Shown here one piece after another: positions 33,882 to 43,138 of a DNA stretch of 64,000 bases (within the stretch, counting starts at the first letter, position 1; every line of letters begins with the position of its first letter). The position numbers were made by a program, and so were the translations under genes. Under the pieces are notes generated by a model. That model searched no databases, was not told the DNA's origin, and saw only the letters and a list, made by a program, of their open reading frames with translations. Origin of the DNA: Rhodoferax sp. (GTDB lineage: Bacteria; Pseudomonadota; Gammaproteobacteria; Burkholderiales; Burkholderiaceae_C); NCBI GenBank assembly GCA_024235935.1, contig JACKLL010000010.1, positions 103,215-167,214 of the forward strand, read 5' to 3'.

Positions 33882-34994
33882 ATGAGCAACACCGCCAATC
33901 CCGCCAGCCCGTCGCAACCCGCCCTGGCCGCAGTTATCTGGGCCGATACCGGCCGAAAAGCCGCGTGTGACGCCTGGTTGACCGAGGTCGGCCCGCAGCA
34001 TGACCTGGTGCCCGCCTCCTTGCGACTGGCATCGGCGGACGCCAGCTTTCGCCGCTACCTGCGCATCGACAGCGCCCAGGGTAGCCGCATCATCATGGAC
34101 GCGCCACCCGACAAGGAGGACTGCCGGCCCTTTGTACGCATCGCCGGGATGATGGCGCAGGCGGGACTGAAGGTTCCGCAAGTGCTGGCGTGGGAGCAGA
34201 CCCACGGCTTTCTGTTGCTCGACGATCTGGGTCTGCAGACCATGATGCAGGCGATCGACCCCGAGCACCCCGAGGCCAATCTGGCCCTGTATATGCAAGC
34301 CGTCGATGCGCTGGTGCTGTGGCAGAAGGCCTCGCAGGAGGGTGTGTTGCCGCCATACGACGAAGCCCTGCTGCAGCGTGAACTCGGCCTGTTTCCGCAG
34401 TGGTATCTGCAGCAACACCGCGCCATCACCCCTGATACGAAGATGGCGGCCACACTGGCGTCCAGTTTCGAGCTGATCGTGCGGGAAAACCTGTCCTGGC
34501 CCAAGGTGTACGTGCACCGCGACTTCATGCCGCGCAACCTGATGATGCCGGTGCCGGCGCACGCAGGGGCCGTTGCCGACCCGCGGCTTGGCGTGCTGGA
34601 TTTCCAGGATGCCGTTCATGGACCGATCACCTACGACATCGCCAGCCTGATGCGCGATGCGTTTCTGAGCTGGGACGAGTCTTTCGTGCTCGATGTCACT
34701 GTGCGGTATTGGGAGAAGGCGCGTGCGGCCGGATTACCGGTGGGCGAGGATTTCGGTGCGTTCTACCGTGGCGTCGAATGGATGGGCTTGCAGCGCCATC
34801 TGAAGGTGGCCGGTATCTTTGCGCGGCTGAGCTTGCGCGACGGCAAGCCGCAGTATCTGGCCGATACGCCGCGCTTCATTGCCTACATCCGGGCGACATG
34901 CGCGCGCTACCGGGAACTCAAACCCCTGCTGCGGCTGGTCGATCAGGTTGAGGGCATCGAAGCGCAAGGTGGTTATGCCTTCGGCCGCGTCTAG
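33882..34994 (+). CDS. amgK: Aminoglycoside phosphotransferase family kinase, probable N-acetylmuramate/N-acetylglucosamine kinase AmgK
   Basis: A 370-residue kinase of the APH fold, close to AmgK length. The nucleotide-binding half has FRRYLRID and GFLLLDDLG. The catalytic loop VHRDFMPRNLM and the metal-binding VLDFQDAVHGP follow. AmgK phosphorylates the anomeric hydroxyl of MurNAc or GlcNAc in peptidoglycan recycling, and MurU then makes the UDP-sugar. Position next to lptD is conserved in many proteobacteria. The MurU-like gene is in this window, but 15 kb away and on its own transcript. Confidence 0.85.
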   Translation: MSNTANPASPSQPALAAVIWADTGRKAACDAWLTEVGPQHDLVPASLRLASADASFRRYLRIDSAQGSRIIMDAPPDKEDCRPFVRIAGMMAQAGLKVPQVLAWEQTHGFLLLDDLGLQTMMQAIDPEHPEANLALYMQAVDALVLWQKASQEGVLPPYDEALLQRELGLFPQWYLQQHRAITPDTKMAATLASSFELIVRENLSWPKVYVHRDFMPRNLMMPVPAHAGAVADPRLGVLDFQDAVHGPITYDIASLMRDAFLSWDESFVLDVTVRYWEKARAAGLPVGEDFGAFYRGVEWMGLQRHLKVAGIFARLSLRDGKPQYLADTPRFIAYIRATCARYRELKPLLRLVDQVEGIEAQGGYAFGRV

Positions 34995-35027
34995 GCGGCG
35001 CCCGCATTCCTCCGAGCGGGCCGTCTG

Positions 35028-35789
35028 ATGGCGCGCGGACCGCGTTTTCACTGCCCCGTGCCATTGGCGCCGGGCATGACACTGGAGCTGCCAGAGGGTG
35101 CGGCGCGCCATGTCCAGGTATTGCGCCTGCAACCGGGGGCCACCATCTGCCTGTTCGGTTCGGGGTCGCCGGAGCTGACCGGTGGCGAATTCACCGCCAC
35201 GGTGCTGGCGATGGGCCGCCAGACGGTACAGGTTCAGGTGGGAGCCCACGACCCGATCGAGCGGGAGGCCGGCCGCGACATGCACCTGGCCATCGGCATG
35301 CCGGCCAACGAGCGCATGGACTGGCTGGTCGAGAAGGCGACCGAGTTGGGTGTTGCCAGCATCCAGCCCTTGATGACCGAACGCACCGTGGTGCGACTGG
35401 ATGAGGCACGTGCGCGCAAGAAGCTGGCGCATTGGCAGAGCATTGCCATTGCCGCGTGCGAGCAATGTGGCCGCAACCGGGTGCCGGTGATCCATCCGGT
35501 GCTGCCGCTGCCACGCTGGATCGCGCAGCAGCGCACGACAGCACAGGCACCGGACACCGTGGCGCTGGTGTTGTCATTGCAGCCGCAATCGCAGCCGCTG
35601 CGTGAATGCAATCTGATGTTGCCCTCCGGACGTGCGCAAGCCGTGACGTTTCTTTGCGGGCCCGAAGGGGGGTTGAGCGTGCCCGAAGAGTCGCTGGCCC
35701 TGTCTGGCGGACACCGGCCAGTCTCGCTCGGGTCACGGGTGCTGCGTTCGGAAACAGCGGCTCTGGCGGCACTTACACTGCTCGCATGA
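35028..35789 (+). CDS. rsmE: 16S rRNA (uracil1498-N3)-methyltransferase
   Basis: A 253-residue SPOUT-family enzyme. An N-terminal PUA-like domain (RFHCPVPLAPGMTLELPEGA) leads into the knotted SAM domain, with the typical FLCGPEGGLSVPEESLA and the terminal SLGSRVLRSETAALAAL. It methylates U1498 in 16S rRNA. It starts 33 bases after amgK, and its stop overlaps the start of the MFS gene by four bases. Confidence 0.97.
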   Translation: MARGPRFHCPVPLAPGMTLELPEGAARHVQVLRLQPGATICLFGSGSPELTGGEFTATVLAMGRQTVQVQVGAHDPIEREAGRDMHLAIGMPANERMDWLVEKATELGVASIQPLMTERTVVRLDEARARKKLAHWQSIAIAACEQCGRNRVPVIHPVLPLPRWIAQQRTTAQAPDTVALVLSLQPQSQPLRECNLMLPSGRAQAVTFLCGPEGGLSVPEESLALSGGHRPVSLGSRVLRSETAALAALTLLA

Positions 35790-36958
35790 ACCGAAACCTC
35801 GCACTGCTGGCGGCCTGCCAGGGTTTGCTGCTGACCAACAACATCATCTTCATCGCCATCAACGGCCTGATCGGGTTCAGCCTGGCGCCGCTGGGATGGA
35901 TGGCGACCTTGCCGGTGATGGGATACGTTGTCGGCGGTGCCTTGAGCACACCGCTGGTCGCACGCACGCAGGCCGCCTGGGGGCGCAAGGTTTCGTTTCA
36001 GATCGGGTTGCTGGTGGCGCTGGTGTCGGCCTTGCTGTGCGCATATGCGGTGATTACACACAGCTTCTGGCTGCTGGTGACCGCGACCGTGATTGCGGGC
36101 TACTACAACGCCAACGGCCAGTTGTACAGGTTTGCGGCCGCAGAACTGGCGGCGCCGGCCTTTCGCGAAAAGGCGATCTCGCTGGTGCTGGCCGGCGGTC
36201 TGATCGGTGCGGTGCTCGGCCCGTACATCGCCACCCATGCCAAGAACATGACCGGCACGCCCTTTGTGGGTGCCTATCTGGCATTGACCGTAGTGGCCGT
36301 GATTGCCATGGCGCTGATGGCGGTCATGACGTTTCCGCCGGTACCCGTCAAGGTCGCAGGTGCACCCCGGGGCCGACCCATGCTGGAGATCCTGCGCCAG
36401 CCGGTCTTCATCGTGTCGACGCTGGGTGCCGCCCTGGGTTATGGCGTGATGAACCTGTTGATGGCTGCGACGCCCTTGGCCATGCAGGTCTGCAACCTGC
36501 CGTTCGAGGATGCCGCACTGGTGCTGCAATGGCATGTGATCGGCATGTTTGCGCCCGGATTCTTCACTGGCCATCTGATTCGCCGCTTCGGAACCCTGCA
36601 GATCATGGCTGTCGGTGTGGCGCTCAACGCCATCTGTATCCTGATCGCCTTGTCGGGCGTGGAACTGCACCAGTTCGTCATATCGCTGTTCCTGCTCGGC
36701 GTCGGCTGGAACTTCCTGTTCACCGGCAGCACCACCTTGTCACTCAAGGCGTATCGGCCGGAGGAAAAGGACCGGGCCCAGGCTGCGATCAATTTCGCTG
36801 TCTTCGGTGTGATGGCGCTGACCTCGTTTGCGTCCGGTGCGCTGGTCACGACGCAGGGCTGGCGGCTGCTCAATCTGGGTTCTCTGGTCCCGGTCGGCCT
36901 GACGGCCGCCGGACTGGTCTGGCTGGTACGCAGCAAGTACTACGCCCAGAGCCGTTAG
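35786..36958 (+). CDS. Major facilitator superfamily transporter
   Basis: A 390-residue protein with about twelve hydrophobic segments and the MFS loop RTQAAWGRKVSFQIGLL between helices 2 and 3. Family members move sugars, drugs or metabolites across the inner membrane; nothing in the sequence points to a substrate. The ATG used overlaps the rsmE stop (ATGA), suggesting coupled translation; the longer upstream frame is a shadow of rsmE. The protein ends RSKYYAQSR. Confidence 0.9.
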   Translation: MNRNLALLAACQGLLLTNNIIFIAINGLIGFSLAPLGWMATLPVMGYVVGGALSTPLVARTQAAWGRKVSFQIGLLVALVSALLCAYAVITHSFWLLVTATVIAGYYNANGQLYRFAAAELAAPAFREKAISLVLAGGLIGAVLGPYIATHAKNMTGTPFVGAYLALTVVAVIAMALMAVMTFPPVPVKVAGAPRGRPMLEILRQPVFIVSTLGAALGYGVMNLLMAATPLAMQVCNLPFEDAALVLQWHVIGMFAPGFFTGHLIRRFGTLQIMAVGVALNAICILIALSGVELHQFVISLFLLGVGWNFLFTGSTTLSLKAYRPEEKDRAQAAINFAVFGVMALTSFASGALVTTQGWRLLNLGSLVPVGLTAAGLVWLVRSKYYAQSR

Positions 36959-37045
36959 GCGTGATCCTTTACAAAGCCGGCGAGCCAGGCCGCTGCGGAG
37001 CAGTTAAGCTGGATCATTTGAACGGTCATCGAAGGAGAACATCAG

Positions 37046-37516
37046 ATGGGACTGCTTGATTCGGTTTTGGGCGCCATGAATGGCAATAACAACAACAATG
37101 CCAGCGCACAAGGTGGCGCCGGACTCGCGGGCATGCTGGGCATGCTGGCGAGCAACCCCCAGGTGATGCAGGCCATCATGGGTCTGCTCAGCAACGATGG
37201 CAACCAGGGGGGCCTCGCCGGGCTGATGGCCAGGTTTCAACAGGCGGGCCTGGGCGAACAGGTCCAGTCCTGGGTCGGCAGTGGCGACAATCTGCCAGTG
37301 TCGGGTGACCAGATGGCGCAGGCTCTCGGTGGCGACACCTTGTCCAGCCTGGCCACGCAGATGGGCACCAGCCAGGGTGATGCGGCCCAGCAACTGTCAC
37401 AACTGTTGCCCGAGCTGATCAACAAGCTCACGCCGGCTGGTCAGGCGCCGGCGAATGGCTTGGGCGGAAACGCGGATCTGATGGGAATGCTCGGCGGTTT
37501 GCTGGGCGGGCGCTGA
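37046..37516 (+). CDS. YidB/DUF937 family protein
   Basis: A 156-residue protein opening MGLLDSVLGAMNGNNNNN, followed by glycine- and glutamine-rich helices (MLGMLASNPQVMQAIMGLL, QLSQLLPELINKLTP) and ending GGLLGGR. This is the layout of the YidB-like DUF937 family, found in many proteobacteria and of unknown function. A strong GAAGGAGA ribosome-binding site precedes the ATG. It stands alone between the MFS gene and two convergent genes. Confidence 0.85.
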   Translation: MGLLDSVLGAMNGNNNNNASAQGGAGLAGMLGMLASNPQVMQAIMGLLSNDGNQGGLAGLMARFQQAGLGEQVQSWVGSGDNLPVSGDQMAQALGGDTLSSLATQMGTSQGDAAQQLSQLLPELINKLTPAGQAPANGLGGNADLMGMLGGLLGGR

Positions 37517-37546
37517 GCGCCACCGGCAAGCCCTGGCGCAACGCGC

Positions 37547-38389
37547 TCAGAAGCGCGCGTCCAGCCAGGACCGGAGCTGGGCCAGCACCTGCTGGCGACC
37601 TGGTTCGGCCTCGTTGAAAATCTCGTGGTACAGGTCGTCGAAGCAGTGGGAGGTGACGACCGTATTCGGCGCAGCGCCGGCAAAGGCGCGGCTGCCGGCC
37701 GGATGGACCAGCTTGTCGGCGCCGGCGTACAGCAACAAGGTGGGCAAGCTCCAGGACGGCGCGGCGGCGATCGTGGCGGGCCCGCCATGGGCGATGAAAG
37801 CCGCCAGCCGGGCCGAGATCCGGTCGTGCACCAGCGGGTCTGCCTTGTAGCGGGCCACCACCTGGGGGTCGTGCGAAATGTAGTCCGGGTTCAGCCCGTT
37901 GCTGACACGCAGATTCGGCGCCAGCGGCGGCAATACTGCCAGCAACAACTTCTGGAACAGGTTCAGGCCTGGGTCCAGCGCCGGAGAGGACAGCACCAGC
38001 CCGTCGAGCTTGCGCATACCCAGTGAAACAAAACGTGCCGCCACCAGACCACCCATGCTGTGTCCCAGCACGATCAGCGGCGTGCGGTCATGCATCCGGG
38101 CGCGGGACTCGTCCACCACTTCGGCCAGGTCCTGCAGCAGCCGGTCGTCGCTGGGCAGCGCACCCCGCTGCCCCATCGACTCCCCATGGCCGAACTGGTC
38201 ATAGGCGCGTACGGCAAATCCCCAACTGTTGAGCTCCTGGGCCAGCGCGTCGTAGCGCCAGGCATGCTCGCCCAGGCCATGCACGATCAGCACCACACCG
38301 CGGACCGGACCTTTTTGCAGCGGCCAGTCCATGACCACCAGGTTGGTACCGTCGCGCGCGGTCAGTGGACTCAGATTGGTTTCAGGCAT
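37547..38389 (-). CDS. Alpha/beta hydrolase, monoacylglycerol lipase-like
   Basis: A 280-residue protein of the serine aminopeptidase/monoglyceride lipase group. The oxyanion segment is VLIVHGLGEHAWRYD. The nucleophile elbow is VLGHSMGGLVA. The acid comes from LYAGADKLVHPAGS, and a C-terminal histidine is in HEIFNE. It would hydrolyse ester bonds of lipids or small molecules in the cytoplasm. The ATG (MPETNLSPLTARDG) is preferred over a GTG 33 bases upstream. It is downstream of the M20 peptidase gene and the two are probably co-transcribed. Confidence 0.88.
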   Translation of the reverse strand: MPETNLSPLTARDGTNLVVMDWPLQKGPVRGVVLIVHGLGEHAWRYDALAQELNSWGFAVRAYDQFGHGESMGQRGALPSDDRLLQDLAEVVDESRARMHDRTPLIVLGHSMGGLVAARFVSLGMRKLDGLVLSSPALDPGLNLFQKLLLAVLPPLAPNLRVSNGLNPDYISHDPQVVARYKADPLVHDRISARLAAFIAHGGPATIAAAPSWSLPTLLLYAGADKLVHPAGSRAFAGAAPNTVVTSHCFDDLYHEIFNEAEPGRQQVLAQLRSWLDARF

Positions 38390-38422
38390 GCACGGGAGCC
38401 CCGAGCGACAAGCGGCGTGCAC

Positions 38423-39895
38423 TCATGGCAGGCTGGTGATGACCTTGGCCACGGCCGCGGTCAGCTTCTTCGCAAACGGCACATGCAGGAACTCGTTGGG
38501 GCCATGGGCATTGCTGCGCGGACCCAGCACGCCGCAGACCATCATCTGCGCGTCGGGAAAGCCACGTGCCAGCATGTTCATCAGCGGTATCGTTCCGCCT
38601 TGGCCGATATAGCCGCATCCGGCTCCGAAATGCGCTCTCGAGGCCGCATGCAATGCCGTCTCGAACCACGGCACCATCGCCGGAGCGTTCCAGCCGCTGG
38701 CGCAGTTCTGGGGCTCGAAGGTGACCCGGGCCTGGTAGGGCGCGCCATCCTCGAGCAAGGCCTTCATGTCCTGCACCGCCTGCGCTGCATCCACCAGGGG
38801 CGGCAGGCGCATGCTCAGTTTGAACGCCGTGTACGGTCGCAATACGTTCCCGGCGTCGGCCAGTGCCGGAAAACCATCGGCACCGGTCACGCTGAGGGTG
38901 GGCGTCCAGGTGCGGTTGATCAGCGCCTGCACCGGGTCGGTGGTGGTGGGAAGCACGAACGTGCGCGCGCCTTCGCAGTCGTAATGGGCCCAGGGGAAGC
39001 GGCGTGTGACCTCCTCGCCCAGGATGGCCGCGGTGGCCCGTGCCTGAGCCAGCCGCTCCGGGGGAACCTCGCAATGAAAACTGGCCGGCAGCAGGCGGCC
39101 GGTGGCGCTGTCCTCGAGGCGGTCCAGCACCTGGCGCATGATGCGAAAGCTCGAGGGCACGAGCCCCGACGCATCGCCCGAATGGATGCCCTCGGTCAAC
39201 ACCTCGACCTTGAGCGTGCCGCTGACCATGCCGCGCAAACTGGTGGTCAGCCAGAGCTGGTCGTAGTTGCCGGCGCCGGAGTCCAGGCAGACCACCAGCG
39301 CCACGTCTCCAAGGCGCGGGCGCAGGGCGTCTATGTAGGGCAGCAGGTCGCGCGAGCCGCTTTCCTCGCAGGTTTCGATGATGCCGACGATGCGCGGATG
39401 TGCGACACCCTGGGCCCTGATGGCCTGTACCGCGGCGACGCTGGCATATACCGCATACCCGTCGTCGGCGCCGCCGCGTCCGTACAGCCGCCCTTCCTCG
39501 TAATGGGGCGTCCACGGGCCCAGATCGTTGCGCCAGCCGGTGAACTCCGGCTGCTTGTCCAGGTGGCCGTACATCAGCACGGTCTGGCTGCTGTCGGCAC
39601 GGGTGGCGTCGAGTTCGAAAAACAGCAACGGCGTACGCCCTTCCAGCCGGACGATCTCCAGCCGCAGTCCGGCGACCTTCTGCGCCTCGATCCACGTCGC
39701 CGCATTGCGCACCACGGTCTCCAGATGGCCGTGCTGTGCCCATTGCGCGTCGAACCCGGGTGACTTGGCGGGGATGCGGATGTAGTCCTGCAACTGGCCG
39801 ACGATGTCGGCGTCCCACGCGGCGCCGGCATGGGCCAGCGCCCGGGCGTCATCAAGCAGGGCAGAGGGCATTTCCTTGTGCAGCGGGGCGTTCAT
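38423..39895 (-). CDS. M20-family metallopeptidase (dipeptidase-like)
   Basis: A 490-residue zinc peptidase of the M20/ArgE-CPG2 type. The metal and catalytic residues are visible: LMYGHLDKQPEF (His, Asp), GRGGADDGYAVYA (bridging Asp), IETCEESGSRD (Glu-Glu), CLDSGAGN (Asp) and a C-terminal SNAHGPNEF (His). The dimerisation domain sits in the middle. Members cleave dipeptides or deacylate amino acids. The ATG used (MNAPLHKEM) has an AAGGA ribosome-binding site. It lies 34 bases upstream of the hydrolase gene. Confidence 0.93.
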   Translation of the reverse strand: MNAPLHKEMPSALLDDARALAHAGAAWDADIVGQLQDYIRIPAKSPGFDAQWAQHGHLETVVRNAATWIEAQKVAGLRLEIVRLEGRTPLLFFELDATRADSSQTVLMYGHLDKQPEFTGWRNDLGPWTPHYEEGRLYGRGGADDGYAVYASVAAVQAIRAQGVAHPRIVGIIETCEESGSRDLLPYIDALRPRLGDVALVVCLDSGAGNYDQLWLTTSLRGMVSGTLKVEVLTEGIHSGDASGLVPSSFRIMRQVLDRLEDSATGRLLPASFHCEVPPERLAQARATAAILGEEVTRRFPWAHYDCEGARTFVLPTTTDPVQALINRTWTPTLSVTGADGFPALADAGNVLRPYTAFKLSMRLPPLVDAAQAVQDMKALLEDGAPYQARVTFEPQNCASGWNAPAMVPWFETALHAASRAHFGAGCGYIGQGGTIPLMNMLARGFPDAQMMVCGVLGPRSNAHGPNEFLHVPFAKKLTAAVAKVITSLP

Positions 39896-39967
39896 GCAGC
39901 GTCCTTGTCGGTGAGACATCATCCTACCAAGTCCAGGCCGACTTTGACCCTCCTGTTCGCACAAAAG

Positions 39968-40780
39968 TTAGAGACGATAAAAGATTCGCGCGACACCTTC
40001 GAACACTTCCGCCTGGTCTGCGGACGCGACCCAGCGCTTGGCGGCGGCGTGCCAGGCTGCATAGTCGCCGGCGCATTCGAGGACCGGCCAGTCACTGCCC
40101 CACATCACCCGCGATGCACCGAAACGGGACAGCACGTGGCGGGCATACGGTGCGAGCATCTCGACCGGGGCCTGCGTCCCGGCTTCGTTCCACAGGCCGG
40201 ACAATTTGCAGGCCACCTGGGGCATCTGCGCAAGCGGCTCCAGGGCGTCGATCCAATCCGAGCACTGGCCATGGGCGATGTCGGGCTTGGCCGCATGGTC
40301 GATCACGATGCGCAGCGCCGGATGGCGGCGGGCCAGCGCTGCGATGCGGGGAAGATGCAAGGGCTTGACCAGCGCGTCGAATGCAAGCTCGCAGCGCAGC
40401 ATGGCCTCGAAGGCTGGCAGCAATGCATCCTGCAGGATCCAGTCCGGATCCGGGAGGTCCTGCAACATCGGTCGCAGTGCCTTGAGTTTGGGCTGCCGCG
40501 CGAGTTCGGCGATCCGCGCCGGCGCATCGTGCGCCAGCATGTCGACCCAGCCGACGACGCCGAGCACGTCGTCCGCGTCCTGGGCCTGCTGCAGCAGAAA
40601 CCGGGTTTCTGCCTCGGTCGGCGCAGCCTGTACCAGGACGCCGCCGACCACGCCACATGGCGCGCTGTGTGCACGCCAGTCGTCCACGCTGACATCACGA
40701 TGAATGACGCCCATGGCCGGTGTCAGCCAGCCATAGTCGCCACGCGCCAATTGCCAGACATGAAAGTGTGCGTCGATCAT
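39968..40780 (-). CDS. Amidohydrolase, probable L-fuconolactonase-type sugar lactonase
   Basis: A 270-residue TIM-barrel metallohydrolase. The N-terminal metal motif MIDAHFHVWQLARGDYGWL, VVGWVDM, LKALRPMLQDLPDPDW, VIDHAAKPDIA and the final MWGSDWPVLEC match the L-fuconolactonase/L-rhamnonolactonase branch of COG3618. It would open the 1,5-lactone made by the aldose dehydrogenase encoded just upstream. Start is an ATG 61 bases after that gene. With the TRAP transporter it forms a sugar-acid operon; the exact sugar (L-fucose, D-arabinose or a relative) is inferred from family, not proven. Confidence 0.87.
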   Translation of the reverse strand: MIDAHFHVWQLARGDYGWLTPAMGVIHRDVSVDDWRAHSAPCGVVGGVLVQAAPTEAETRFLLQQAQDADDVLGVVGWVDMLAHDAPARIAELARQPKLKALRPMLQDLPDPDWILQDALLPAFEAMLRCELAFDALVKPLHLPRIAALARRHPALRIVIDHAAKPDIAHGQCSDWIDALEPLAQMPQVACKLSGLWNEAGTQAPVEMLAPYARHVLSRFGASRVMWGSDWPVLECAGDYAAWHAAAKRWVASADQAEVFEGVARIFYRL

Positions 40781-40841
40781 CGGGCGTTGCGGGTGCAAGG
40801 CAGAGGCAGGTGGGGCCGGTACGGGGATCGCGCGCCGCACG

Positions 40842-41864
40842 TCAGGTGGCGTCGCGTCCTGGCGGCAGCGGGGCTTGCGCCGGCACCAGGCCATGCGTCT
40901 GCAGGTCCCGCCAGAATGCGGCCGGAACCGGCGTGCCGAGCATGGCGACAGCATCCTGCCAGTGCGCGGTTTGCTGCGCGCCGAGCATGGTGATCTCGAC
41001 GGCCGGATGGGCCAGCGGAAACTGCAGTGCCGCAGCGCGAAGCGGTACGCCGTGGCGCAGACAAAGGTCCTCGACCGCGCCGACCCGGTGGATCCATTCG
41101 CGGGGCGCCGCCGCATAGTTGAACCGTGGTGTCTCCTTGCCCTGCCCGCGCACGCCGGTTGCCAGAATGCCTGAGTTGAACACCCCGCCCAGCGCTATGC
41201 GCACGCCGCGTTGCACGCACAGGGGCAGCAGCTGCCCAAGCCCCGAATGGTCGACCAGGGTATAGCGGCCTGCCAGCATCAGGCAATCCAGGTCCGCTTG
41301 CGCCAGCACGTCCAGGCAGACCTGCACGTCGTTGACACCCAGACCGATATGGCGGACGAGGCCCTGCTGCTGCAAGCGGCGCAGCTGGGGCAAGGCCTCG
41401 TCCACCACCTGCCGCAGCACGCGTGGATAGTCCGCCCCATGGACGGTGGCATCGCAGTCGTGGATATAGGCGACGTCGAGTCTGGCCATGCCCAGGCGCT
41501 GCAGACTGTCCTCGACGCTGCGCTGAATGCCCTGCGCAGAGTAATCCCAGCGCTGGATGAACGGCAGCACATCGACATAGCTGTTCTGGTCGCGGGGCGC
41601 GGACGCGTCCGGCAGCAGCAATCGACCGACCTTGCTGGACAGCACGAATTCGGCGCGCGGCAGGGCCCGCAATGCCTGGCCCATGCGGTGTTCGCTCAGC
41701 CCGTTGCCGTAGTGCGGCGCGGTGTCGAAGGTACGGCAGCCCGAATCCCAGGCGCTGCGCACCAGCGCAACCGCCTGTGCATCGGTAATCGTCGTGAACA
41801 GGTTGCCCAGCGGCGCCCCGCCCAGTCCGAGGCGCTCGCCGTGGGTACAGGGCGGGAAGATCAT
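40842..41864 (-). CDS. Aldo/keto reductase, D-threo-aldose 1-dehydrogenase (L-fucose dehydrogenase)-like
   Basis: A 340-residue aldo-keto reductase. The N-terminal LGLGGAPLGNLF and FDTAPHYGNGLSEHRMGQAL, then AGRYTLVDHSGL, are characteristic of the pyridoxal 4-dehydrogenase/D-threo-aldose dehydrogenase group. The catalytic tyrosine is in TAPHYG. It oxidises L-fucose, D-arabinose or similar sugars to the lactone with NAD(P). The start codon overlaps the stop of the TRAP large permease (ATGA), so transport and oxidation are translated as one unit. The fuconolactonase-type gene follows. Confidence 0.9.
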   Translation of the reverse strand: MIFPPCTHGERLGLGGAPLGNLFTTITDAQAVALVRSAWDSGCRTFDTAPHYGNGLSEHRMGQALRALPRAEFVLSSKVGRLLLPDASAPRDQNSYVDVLPFIQRWDYSAQGIQRSVEDSLQRLGMARLDVAYIHDCDATVHGADYPRVLRQVVDEALPQLRRLQQQGLVRHIGLGVNDVQVCLDVLAQADLDCLMLAGRYTLVDHSGLGQLLPLCVQRGVRIALGGVFNSGILATGVRGQGKETPRFNYAAAPREWIHRVGAVEDLCLRHGVPLRAAALQFPLAHPAVEITMLGAQQTAHWQDAVAMLGTPVPAAFWRDLQTHGLVPAQAPLPPGRDAT

Positions 41865-43138
41865 TGCATCAGCGAAGGCAGCCATGTGGTCAGCGGTGGC
41901 CACAGGATGATGGCCAGCAACACCGCGATCAACGGTATCAGAAAGGGCAGCGTGGCCTTGCAGACCGCCTCGAACGACAGGTCGGCCACCCGTGCGGTGA
42001 CGAACAGCACGATGCCCACCGGAGGCGTGATGGTGCCGATCATCAGCGTCAGCACCATGACCAGGCCGAACTGGATCGGGTCGATGCCCAGCGCCATGGC
42101 CACCGGTACCAGGATGGGGATCAGGATCAGCATGGCCGAGATCGCTTCCATGAAGCAGCCGACGATCAGCAGGACGCAGGCGACCAGCAACAGGTAGAGC
42201 AGGCGTGAGTCGGTCAGCGCGGTCAGCATGGCGCCAAACACCTGCGGCAGGCGCGACAAGGCCAGCACATAGGCCAGCAGCGCGGCCGACATGACCAGGG
42301 CCATCAGCACGCCGGTGGTCTCGATGGTGTCCAGCAGGATGCGCGGGATGTCGCGCCAGCGGAAGTCGGCATAGAACAGGCCGACGACCAGCGCATACAA
42401 GGCAGCCACGGCGGCCGACTCGGTGGCGGTGAAGAGTCCGCTCATCATGCCGCCGAACAGGACGACCGGGGCCATCAGCGCCCAGAATGCACCTTTGAAG
42501 GCCGTCGTGACATCGGAGAGGGTCGGAAACGGCACCCGCGGCAGATTGCGCCGGATCGCGATCGCGCGCACCATCACCATCAGTGCGCCCGCCATCAGCA
42601 AACCGGGTATCACGCCGCCGAGGAACAGACCACCGATCGAGGCTTCGGCAGAGACACCATAGATGATCATCGGCAGGGACGGTGGAATGATCGGGCCGAT
42701 GGTGGCCGAGGCAGCGGTGATGGCTGCGGCGGTCTCGCCGTCGTAGCCGGCATCGCGCATGGCCTTGATCTCGATCATGCCGATGCCGCCGGCGTCGGCG
42801 ACCGCGGAGCCGGACATGCCGGCGAAGATCACGCTGCCCAGAATGTTGGCGTGGCACAGGCCGCCTTTCCACCAGCCGACACAGACCGAGGCGAAGCGGA
42901 AGATCCGTGTGGTGATACCCGAGGAATTCATCAGGCTGCCCATCAGGATGTACATGGGTGCGGCCAGCAGCGGAAAGCTGTCGGCAGCCTTGGTGATCTT
43001 CTGTGGGATGGCAATCGGATGGATGCCGGCAACGAACACGAAAGCGGCGCCGGCCAGCGCCATCGTCAGGTAGATCGGCGCGCCGGTGAACAGCGACACG
43101 AACCAGATGCCCAGGATGACCAGCATCGCCGTGGTCAC
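41861..43138 (-). CDS. dctM: TRAP transporter large permease (DctM family)
   Basis: A 425-residue membrane protein of DctM type. Motifs include SVIFAGMSGSAVADAGGIG, IIPPSLPMIIYG and MIGTITPPVGIVLF. It starts with a GTG that overlaps the DctQ stop (GTGA); the next in-frame ATG is four codons downstream. It is the translocating subunit of the second TRAP system of this window. Its sequence is clearly different from the DctM at the left edge. Confidence 0.93.
   Translation of the reverse strand: MTTAMLVILGIWFVSLFTGAPIYLTMALAGAAFVFVAGIHPIAIPQKITKAADSFPLLAAPMYILMGSLMNSSGITTRIFRFASVCVGWWKGGLCHANILGSVIFAGMSGSAVADAGGIGMIEIKAMRDAGYDGETAAAITAASATIGPIIPPSLPMIIYGVSAEASIGGLFLGGVIPGLLMAGALMVMVRAIAIRRNLPRVPFPTLSDVTTAFKGAFWALMAPVVLFGGMMSGLFTATESAAVAALYALVVGLFYADFRWRDIPRILLDTIETTGVLMALVMSAALLAYVLALSRLPQVFGAMLTALTDSRLLYLLLVACVLLIVGCFMEAISAMLILIPILVPVAMALGIDPIQFGLVMVLTLMIGTITPPVGIVLFVTARVADLSFEAVCKATLPFLIPLIAVLLAIILWPPLTTWLPSLMQ

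Noticed and set aside
37514..37550. Inverted repeat CTGAGCGC/GCGCTCAG between the YidB-like gene and the hydrolase gene
   Set aside because: Eight-base arms, a long spacer and no T-tract; not convincing as a terminator.
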